Translations under genes and position numbers: made by a program
Assembly (NCBI RefSeq): GCF_021134715.1
Contig: NC_060023.1
Coordinates: forward strand, 1,736,001-1,800,000
DNA: 64,000 bases
Reading direction: 5' to 3'
DNA from: Daphnia pulex
Lineage: Eukaryota; Arthropoda; Branchiopoda; Diplostraca; Daphniidae
Notes under the pieces: model-generated
What the model was told of the DNA's origin: nothing
What the model saw: only the letters and a program-made list of their open reading frames with translations
Databases searched by the model: none
Shown: in pieces, positions 56,221 to 64,000 of the stretch
How the letters are laid out: each line of letters starts with the position of its first letter
Position numbering within the stretch: position 1 is the stretch's first letter

Positions 56221-57678
56221 ATGTACAGGCAACTGGTCATTCGTCAGCTCTCAATTTTAACTCGGAAACCAATTTTCCTAATCCTCCTGTTTCTCCAAGT
56301 GGTGTTTGTATTTGTGCTCTACGGGAAACAAAACGACAATTCTAGACTGCCAAACTTGTACAGTATGATCCCTTGGATAGCCGCCCGTGACATTAAAACC
56401 ATTTTGATTTGGAACAGTGCACATCGCATTGAAACCGCCGCTTTCGGTTTCGGCCGCCAGACGTTCTTCCAGCACGGATGTGACATCAAGGAATGTGTCG
56501 TCTTCGACAACAAGACATCCATTTTGCCGTTGGAAGAATACGACGCCATCATCATTCACATGCACGAGCTCTGGCAAAGTGGAATGCCCAATTTTACTAG
56601 GCGAGCTCACCAACGATTGATTTACTTGACACAAGAATCGCCCGTTACTTCCCCGTACATTTCCGCCGCTATCCATGGCCTGGGCAACTTGTTCAACTGG
56701 ACGATGACCTACAAATTAAACTCGGACGTCCAATTGCTTTACGGTCGAATTCTTCCGGAATCGACAGCCCCCAAAACTCTCGAGCAAACACACCGGATGA
56801 TTGAATCGACGCATCTTCCATCGGCCAGGAATTACGCGTCCAATAAAACTCGGCCGGTCGTTTGGATGGCATCTCATTGCGGCACAAACAGTTTACGAGA
56901 AACTTACGTCAAAGAACTGAGTAAATTCATTCCGGTCGACATTTACGGCGGATGCGGCAATTTCAGTTGCCCTCGAAACGGAATTAATTGGTTATCTTAT
57001 CCGGAGTGCTACGACGAGCTGGAAATGAAATACAAATTTTACTTGTCATTTGAAAATTCCATTTGCAACGATTACGTGACGGAGAAATTCTTTGAAATCA
57101 TGAACCACAACATGATCCCTATCGTTTATGGCGGTGCCAATTACAGCCAATTCGCCCCCCATCATTCGTACATTAATGCCCTTGATTTTACTCCGGAGAA
57201 ACTGGCCCAGTACCTGCTGTTGCTGGACGCCAACGACAATTTTTACAACGAATATTTCTGGTGGAAGGATCACTATCGAGTGGAAAGCGGAGTGGAGCAA
57301 ATGGCACGCCACGGTTTCTGCGATCTGTGCAAGAAACTTCACCACGAAGAAGGTGTAACCAAATTCTACCCCGAATTAGTATCAGAATGGCATTCCAGTA
57401 GCCAGTGCAAGCGAATGGACACTTGGGAGATAACAACAACGACACAGAGCACTACAACTACTTCGACAACAAGTACAGATGCACCGAGTACCACCACGGA
57501 GGCGGCGAGTACAACAGAAAGCCCCGATTCAAAGAGGATGCACGAAAAGATTAAAAGTTACTTGGTGAATAAACTGCAGTCGATTGGATTTTTCGACCAT
57601 GAGAAAGAGACAACAAGCGATAGCGCCAACACTACGGCCAGTCCCTATCATTTTCCAAATGCAATGACATATATGTAA
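56221..57678 (+). CDS. GT10 alpha-1,3-fucosyltransferase D with mucin-like tail
   Basis: 485 residues in one exon. I start at the ATG MYRQLVIRQ; the frame is open further upstream but has no earlier ATG. Topology is type II, with the anchor PIFLILLFLQVVFVFVLYG at about residues 19-37. The catalytic domain closely matches copy C (FFEIMNHNMIPIVYGGANY, YKFYLSFENSICNDYVTEKFF). After the normal end (CDLCKKLHHEE, SQCKRMDTW) there is an extra tail of about 80 residues: a Thr/Ser-rich stretch (TTTTQSTTTTSTTSTDAP) and then a helical segment KRMHEKIKSYLVNKLQSIGF. GT10 enzymes normally stop before this. The tail resembles an O-glycosylation substrate. Confidence 0.88.
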   Translation: MYRQLVIRQLSILTRKPIFLILLFLQVVFVFVLYGKQNDNSRLPNLYSMIPWIAARDIKTILIWNSAHRIETAAFGFGRQTFFQHGCDIKECVVFDNKTSILPLEEYDAIIIHMHELWQSGMPNFTRRAHQRLIYLTQESPVTSPYISAAIHGLGNLFNWTMTYKLNSDVQLLYGRILPESTAPKTLEQTHRMIESTHLPSARNYASNKTRPVVWMASHCGTNSLRETYVKELSKFIPVDIYGGCGNFSCPRNGINWLSYPECYDELEMKYKFYLSFENSICNDYVTEKFFEIMNHNMIPIVYGGANYSQFAPHHSYINALDFTPEKLAQYLLLLDANDNFYNEYFWWKDHYRVESGVEQMARHGFCDLCKKLHHEEGVTKFYPELVSEWHSSSQCKRMDTWEITTTTQSTTTTSTTSTDAPSTTTEAASTTESPDSKRMHEKIKSYLVNKLQSIGFFDHEKETTSDSANTTASPYHFPNAMTYM

Positions 57679-58179
57679 CAATCGTGCTGTGCATTTCCCC
57701 AGAAAATGTAAATAATTATAACTTCTCGTTAATCGCTATAGAATTTCGGGCAATTTCGAATCAAATTAAATCAATCTACACTTTAATGGCATGTATTGTC
57801 CAATTGTTTGGTAAAAATGTGGTGGCACACATGTTTCCATAAAAATGGTCTCGTTACCAAAATAGATTCAGTTATAATACCATACCGCCAAAAGACAAAA
57901 TTTAAGATTCAATTTCAAATGTGTTTTTTGCTCATAATGTCTATTGCTGCATTTCTTTGACTGCGAACTAGGAATTTTCTTTCTCAGCTCGAATTCATAA
58001 AAACAAAGTGTGAAACCAGTTGACATAATAACATATTGCTCTACATGGTTGTATTTTCTTTTAAATACTTGTTCAATTGTTGAATTGTTTTCTCCCGTCT
58101 ACATCAGACTTTTGCGAAATGTAATTTAACATATAATTATTGGGTGATTTAACTTATCATGTTATAATTGTTATCGCGT
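57679..58179. other. Intergenic between convergent genes, no gene seen
   Basis: AT-rich 3' regions of fucosyltransferase D (plus) and of the secreted gene on the minus strand. Confidence 0.45.
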
Positions 58180-58900
58180 CTAGCAAGCAGTGAAGTCTAC
58201 ACCCTCGGGAATGCATCCGGCCAAAGTGTAGGTGTTGGTCGTGGTGTAAATGGTGCTGGTCACAGTCGTCGAGTATCCGGTGACGACGCTGGTGGCCGTC
58301 GAGACGGGCGTCAGGAAACTGTTGATGACGCTCGTGGCAATAGCAAGCAGCGATGTCCTGATGGTGTTAATTGGAGCGATCAGAGCTCCACTGGCTCGTG
58401 TGTACGTGGCCTCATCCAACGATGAATCGATGAACGCCGACGGCTGTTCCAAACCGTTGCGGAACTGGACGACCTGCGTCGGTTCCACACTGCGAAATGG
58501 CCATATCCAAAAATTGGAATTCAACTATAAATATGACAACGATGGCGACATATGAAAAATTCACTTACGCATAAACTGGAGAGGGCTGGAACTGTTGGTA
58601 CAAATAGGCAGCAGTTTCAGGGTCCTGGGCGATCAGAATAGGGACGTCGATCCAGTACTGACGCTTGCGACGGCAGGCCGTAATGGCACCACCGCCTTCT
58701 ATGGTACCGCATGCGCTCTGCGTCAAAAGTGTTGAGGTAGCGGCTCCGGGTAAGAAGGAAGTGCTCAGAATGGTGACGGTGGCGGTGGGCGCAAGATTGC
58801 GCTGGCCACCAACGGCTGCCGCCGGCACCTGCTGGACGGCCGAAAAGGCCAAAACGACTAGCACGGCGGCCAGGTTGACGAGCGAGAAGCGATGCAACAT
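58180..58900 (-). CDS. Secreted TVT-motif protein with furin-type site, family member 3
   Basis: Function unknown. Two exons, 58569-58900 and 58180-58489, give 213 residues in phase, the same length as the 33 kb member. A signal peptide (LVNLAAVLVVLAFSAVQ) is followed by ATVTILSTS, the pair CGTIEGGGAITAC directly before RRKRQYW, then a helical middle region (PINTIRTSLLAIATSVINSF), VVTGYSTTVTSTIYTTTNTY and the terminal CIPEGVDFTAC. The R-R-K-R before Gln-Tyr-Trp fits proprotein convertase cleavage. It has no mucin tail. The first two exons seen in members 2 and 4 are fused into one here. Confidence 0.85.
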
Positions 58901-60092
58901 CTTTAGCTGACGACGGCGACTGGCGCTTTGAGTCTCAACTGAAACTGCGTTTCCCTTTTTATAGTTCCCATCGTTGATGATGTGCTCACTCGACTCGGTC
59001 CATGCCCCCTTTGCTCTTTCACGTTCACAAGGTTCTGACCATGAACAAAAAGTTCAATATCTTGCAGGACACACCCATCAGTTGCTGATGCCCTTCCAGC
59101 ACGAACAGCGTAAACCGTTAAATAAATCAAACGTCATAGGGAAAAATGAACGCGGATTCTATCCTCGTTCTCTTCTTCGTTCCATGTCGTTTTCTTTTAT
59201 AGCTCATCCTATAGTTTGCATAACAAAACATTTTTCATTCCTTAACCATTTATGGCATCGAATTATTTTTTTCAGGTGGAGGTTAGACGAGGCCAAGAGA
59301 TTGTTAACCTCTAGCGGTCAAATCTGGCAAGAAGGATGTTTGACTCTACTTTCATTCGCTCACGACTACGTTTTCTAAATAACGTGACGGCGATTGTTCT
59401 AAAAACGTATAGAATCAGCATACATATTTTAAAACCAGGTACAATATTTCTCTATTCAAAGAAGAAAATACAGAGTTACGAAGTTGAGAAAGCTTATCAG
59501 AAGAACTTGATGTATTTAAACCTTCAAAGTGCAACTAATATCATGACGCAATATGAAAGCTGATAAATAAGTCTTTTAGTTGAGAATAAGTAGCCTAAAT
59601 ACCATTTTAAACCGAAGATGAAGGCATACTATTCATTGTTTTTCGTTTATTTTTACTTTTAAAGGTTTGAAATTGCTTTGAATCGCCATTCAAATGCATA
59701 TTGATACATAAGGATCTACATTATAGAGAAGTATGTCAAATATCATGCTAATATTTGAAGTGATTATTGAAGCTTCAGTATTTTCACAAAGGTTGAGTGT
59801 CATTTTTCAACACAAATTCGAAATGATGTTTGCGCGAGACTCTGCGTATAGTTCAGACCGGTTCAGACTGAATGAAAAAATTCAATGAGATATTGCGTGT
59901 TTTATTGTTTCTCTTTTTTGTCATTTGTGTTAAATACTGGGCCAAAAGTATACACGCAATTTCAACAGCTTGCAACTTAAATAACAAAGAGTGGTACTAT
60001 TATAAACAGCGTTATTTGCGCTATTCGTAGAAATTTGGGATTAAATAGCCATCCAATGTCCTTCGTCAAGATAAATTCGAAATCTTCATTTT
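58901..60092. other. Intergenic stretch, no gene seen
   Basis: The upstream side of member 3 includes a minus-strand TATA-like TATAAAAAGG near 58950. The remaining open frames are short and unsupported. Confidence 0.45.
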
Positions 60093-61336
60093 TCAGTAAA
60101 ATATGCTCCTAAAAAAGCCACCGCCAGTGGTGGTCGTCTCAGTGCCAGTGGTGGTCGTCTCAGTGCCAGTGGTGGTCGTCTCGGCCGTGGTAGCATCGGT
60201 GGAAACACCCGCCGTAGTGGTAGCATCTGTGGAGACACCTGCTGTCGTGGTAGCATCGGTGGAAACACCTGCTGTCGTGGTAGCATCTGTGGAGACACCA
60301 GCCGTAGTGGTAGCATCGGTGGAAACACCAGCCGTGGTGGTAGCAGCCGTGGTGGTACCAGCCGTGGTGGTAGCAGCCGTAGTTGAAGCGTCACTGGGAC
60401 ACACGACGACTCCGGCCGGAAGACATTGAGCTCTTTTCAAAGTGTACCTGACTGTAGCAGTGGTAGTTGTGACGGTTCGCGTTGTCGTGTACACAGTCTG
60501 AGTCCTGGAAAGAGGTAGCACGAATATGTATTAGCTAGGTATGCATCGGTAAGTATCTCTGAAGAATTAAATGGCCTACCTGGTGGAAGTGACGGCCGGA
60601 GTCAGAATGGACGAGATGATGTTGGAGAAGAGCGACGAAAAGGCAGAGAAGCGGGCAGCGCCGAAGAACGGATCGGCAACGCGGAGAGCCAGCGGCTGGA
60701 CCTTGTTGCTCAGCGACGACTGAATGGCGAACGGCGAATTGAATTGCTGCGATGCGATGGGCCTGAAAGCCGGTCGGTTGCGGTACTCGACGGGAGCCGG
60801 CAGGGCGGACGGCTCCACTCTGTTGTGTATAAGTTGACACATTATGGGCCCAATGAAAATGCAAAATAAATAGGTCTCTCTACTGTTATACATACTGGAG
60901 GACTTGAGTGGGGTTGAGTCCGTCGAATTGATTAACATCGTGCTGACCTAGCGCGAAGAAAAGTGGCGCATTCCAGAATTGCCTTTTCTGGCGACAGGGC
61001 GTTGTGGTCGAAGGTGCCTCTATGACAGCGCAGACCAGTCTGGTGCTGTTTTCGAACGTAGATGTGATCGAGAATAAGTCAAGGAATTTTTAAAATGCGC
61101 GCCAGAACCAAACCAAAACGCGCACTAAAATAAAATAGTATTCGAAAATGCAATTTCATTTACGTTTTAGTTGTCGTCGTGGGTTCGGTGGCCGTGCTGG
61201 TAACGACGGTGATGACGGTGGCTGCTGCCCGACCTTCAGACAAGAGACGGGCGATGTTATCCTCTCGGACAACGTTAGCCTGGACGCTCGATAGAGCGAC
61301 AATCAACGCAACCAAAAAGTGGAGAGAGCCGACCAT
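60093..61336 (-). CDS. Secreted mucin-like protein with furin-type site, family member 4
   Basis: Function unknown; likely secreted mucin. Four exons, 61164-61336, 60896-61045, 60580-60819 and 60093-60504, give 324 residues in phase. Order: signal peptide (LHFLVALIVALSSVQA), VVREDNIARLL, TVITVVTSTATEPTTTT, the Cys pair CAVIEAPSTTTPC followed at once by RQKRQFW (again R-x-K-R before Gln-aromatic-Trp), the VEPSALPAP region, TQTVYTTTRTVTTTT, CLPAGVVVC, then a Thr-rich tail of TTTAGVSTDA units and TTTTGTE units. It ends GGGFFRSIFY. The exon pattern, including a 150-base second exon, matches the 38.6 kb gene. I take MVGSLHF as start because a TATA box lies about 75 bases upstream. Confidence 0.87.
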
Positions 61337-63270
61337 TTTTTTGTTTTTGCTGGGCTTGGCGGATGAGTTTGATATCGGATGATGAACGAAACGGCAGTGA
61401 CGGTCTTTTATACCAGTCGGGCTCTCTTCGTTCGGCTTCAACCCACTTCGAGCTATAACCTATTACCGAAGGAGGCGGCAATCTAGCTGCAGGGCTAGCT
61501 ACAGCTTCCAACAGTTTGCGTCCTAGGAAGGGTATCCTCCGCCTTCTATGCTGTGATATAACTTGGTGCTGGGTATTTCGGATTACCAGCACAGTCAACT
61601 CGCTTCTTCAGCATTAACGCGGAAGCTAAAGCAGACGACGACAAATGGCAGCAGTTGGTAAATTCACTTTAGCAAGTAGCATTGTTTCTCATTTTTAAAA
61701 TATAAAGGCCTATAGCTGCAATTTTTTCGTGCGATTCTCATCTTTTCTTCAAAGTTCAATAACCTAGTATAAAAAGACCTTCAACTCTAGAGGTTCACGG
61801 TCAAAATCACTGTTAGCTTACATCTTTCGAGAATAAATAACGAATAAACCTCACCCAAACATGGACTGGAAAAAAAAAATTTTTCTGCATGTATTCAGCA
61901 TAAATATGCAAAACACGTTCATAATAAAAGAAAAAAAAACCTATGGGGAGGCATTCATTGAAATTCATGCGTGCTCCTTAGTTATTTATTTTTACAGGAC
62001 ACCCTTGAACATTTTTCTTTTTTTGGAAACGTTCGTGACTATAGGATTTGCCGTGAAAGCCCGATAAAAAAAAAAAAATTACGAGAAACCCCAAAAGAAA
62101 CCATAAAGAGACCGAAAACAGTCGAGCTTCTCTGCCGCACTAGCTGGCAGGCGCCCTATCTAGCGCATTCTGGGAGAAATACTTAATATAGGACCTAAAG
62201 GCGAATCCCACCCATGCAACGCGTTCCGTTGGACTTTCAAATGTTCTGTAATTCACTGAATGATCTCCTCCGTGAAGTGTAGGCCTATATGTTATAAGAT
62301 AGCCCTTCCAAACAAATTATGAATTTTGATGAGCCTATACACCGTAGTACCGTAGCCCCGCCCCCTAACCGCGGAAAGGGCAAGGTACGAAAAGCATTTC
62401 TTTTGCTTACCCTTCATAATAACTTCTTTGCTTTGCATATTTAAGGGAAGTAATACTTGCTGCATGTCTGTACATGTTCTTTTTAACTCGACTGTATGTC
62501 TCGATTTCCCGATGAAATAGACACATAGTATAAAGACGTCTGCTGTTATCTTTATACCTGTAGCGCAAATATGAATCATTTTGACTTGTTGTTTTGCTAA
62601 CAATAACTGCTTAACAGATGGTGAAAACTACTAATCGTAATAATATCAGCCTATAAAATACTTTTCTTTATTTCTCCGTCATGACAAATGATTATTTGAT
62701 GGAAGCAATGACAAGCATTCCTTGTAAAATTTATTTGGAATAATGTTTCATCACCCGATATACGTAAAGACACGGCCGTCGTATTTGGGAAAGTCCATCA
62801 GTCTTTATAAGTTGTCTGAATGCTATAAAATAAGATTGACTTCCAGGAATTTCATTTTCGGTTTTATCTTTTCAACAATGCGTTGCCGATACGTTGGAAA
62901 GCTTGTGTAGTAACGACAGTTGAACAGGCCATGAACTATGTATAGATTATACCATGCTAGGAAACAAATTTAGCTCCTCCCAGCAGGCTGGATGAGGAGG
63001 ATGGACTTCAAGAGAGTTCAAGTTGAGATTCAACCGAACCAAGGTTATTATATTCCTTGTAGTGTTTTACCTTCGGTTGAGCGCGAAAGCAGCAACCAGC
63101 AAACGAAGGGGAAAGTTTCGACCGAAAGACGGAGGTTTCTGATCTGTGATTTAATCACAAAAGTGCATTGTAGTAATATAGCCGTCATTTAATAGGATAC
63201 GGATTTTCCTACTTTGTGGTGCTGCAACATTTTCTACGATTATTATTACATTTGGCGCTCGAAATTTAAA
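61337..63270. other. Intergenic between divergent genes, no gene seen
   Basis: AT-rich, with several poly(A)/poly(T) runs. A TATA-like CTATAAAATAAG lies near 62823 and may belong to the downstream glycosyltransferase through a long leader. No coding gene is supported. Confidence 0.4.
61409..61416 (-). promoter_or_regulatory. TATA box of secreted family member 4
   Basis: The complement reads TATAAAAG, about 75 bases upstream of the ATG at 61336. This favours the internal Met over the longer open frame that starts at 61441. Confidence 0.6.
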
Positions 63271-64000
63271 ATGTTTCTTCGCATTCGTCGTCGATCGAGC
63301 TTTTTGTCCCTGATAGTCAGTTTCATTTTTGTCTGTTGTCTCATTTCTCTTGTCAATCTATCACTGAGCCAATCGGGAATCAAATGGGATTTATTTCAAA
63401 CGTAAGCCAAAACGCTGTCCATTTTGTTTGTAGATTTATTGTTATACTTGAAATTCTAATACGCACCAAAATGATGTTATTTTAGATTTGAACAAACCAA
63501 CGACATTGAATTTACTGATGATTTCGACAACGTGACTGGTGCCGATAAATATATCGTCCCCAATATCATCCATTTCATCCGCTTCAAAACATTTGAATTA
63601 AACTTTATCGATTACGTCGTGCTGAAAGCGGCGATGCGCAACCACAAACCAGACAAGTTCTACATCCACACAAATGTACTAGAGGTTAAATATGAAGGAA
63701 AGTACTGGGACTTGGTGCGGAAGGACAGGGATTTGTGGTCTCGCATTGAAGTTTTGTATCTGGAAGCTCCAACGGAAATTTTCGGCCAAAAACTCAACGA
63801 AGGCTGGCGCTTTTACCACGGCGGAGACATCGGACGCATCCGCGTTTTGATGCAATACGGAGGCATCTACTTGGATAACGATTGCTTTGTCATCCGTTCA
63901 CTGGACAAGTACCGCAACTTTGAATGCGCCATCAATTGGGATGAAAATCAATTCATCGGTTCTCAAACCATTATTGCACACAAGAACGCCCGTTTTCTGG
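63271..64000 (+). CDS. DXD-motif glycosyltransferase, type II (partial, runs off window)
   Basis: Golgi-type sugar transferase of the Gly_transf_sug (DXD) superfamily. Exon 1 63271-63401 codes MFLRIRRRSS and an anchor (FLSLIVSFIFVCCLISLV). Exon 2 begins at 63486 and stays open to the window end. Motifs are VPNIIHFIRF at the domain start, WRFYHGGDIGRIRVLMQYGG and the metal-binding YLDNDCFVI (D-x-D). The acceptor sugar cannot be told from this part. The C-terminal half lies outside the window. Confidence 0.82.

Overview
The window looks like nuclear DNA of a branchiopod crustacean, most likely Daphnia. This is inferred from compact genes with introns of about 60-80 bases, arthropod RR-type cuticle protein genes, Tyr/Thr-rich 'EYYTTKAP' cuticle-like genes, and animal genes for ATRX, SLC6, prolyl 4-hydroxylase and alpha-1,3-fucosyltransferase. 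I saw no rRNA, tRNA or CRISPR array, and no retroviral or LTR element.

Bases 1063-22824 form one giant inverted repeat: arms of about 10.9 and 10.6 kb around a spacer of about 155 bases (12021-12175). From outside in, each arm carries remnants of an unrecognised multi-exon gene, a complete RR cuticle protein gene, a decayed cluster of YYT-rich genes with an AIFM1-like pseudogene fragment embedded in it, a 309-bp TTAA-flanked (piggyBac-type) MITE, and a 388-bp self-palindromic element. The arms are almost identical over their middle, slightly less alike at the outer ends, and clearly diverged (roughly 85-90% by eye) over the innermost 1.2-1.4 kb. This pattern suggests that an old short inverted repeat seeded a younger large inverted duplication. 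The left arm runs through an intact-looking exon that the right arm cuts in the middle, so the left copy is probably ancestral.

From 23000 to 42042 all genes lie on the minus strand: a very large GTPase (GVIN/VLIG-like) with broken reading frame, a 12-exon ATRX/XNP-type SWI/SNF helicase, a small secreted protein, a 14-exon SLC6 transporter, a secreted mucin-like protein and a short collagen-like secreted protein. A prolyl 4-hydroxylase alpha subunit lies head-to-head with the collagen-like gene, which fits enzyme and substrate.

From 47892 to 57678 there is a plus-strand array of four GT10 fucosyltransferase genes plus one pseudogene. The first has two introns and the rest are intronless. One has lost the usual Lys of the DYxTEK motif, and the last carries a mucin-like C-terminal tail. 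Two further secreted proteins follow on the minus strand. They belong with the 33 kb and 38.6 kb genes to one family: signal peptide, TVT-rich stretch, Cys pair, usually a furin-like RxKR-Q site, and in two members a Thr-rich mucin tail. The window ends inside a DXD glycosyltransferase. The second half therefore mixes mucin-like secreted proteins with Golgi/ER modifying enzymes (fucosyltransferases, DXD glycosyltransferase, prolyl hydroxylase). That they act together is inference.
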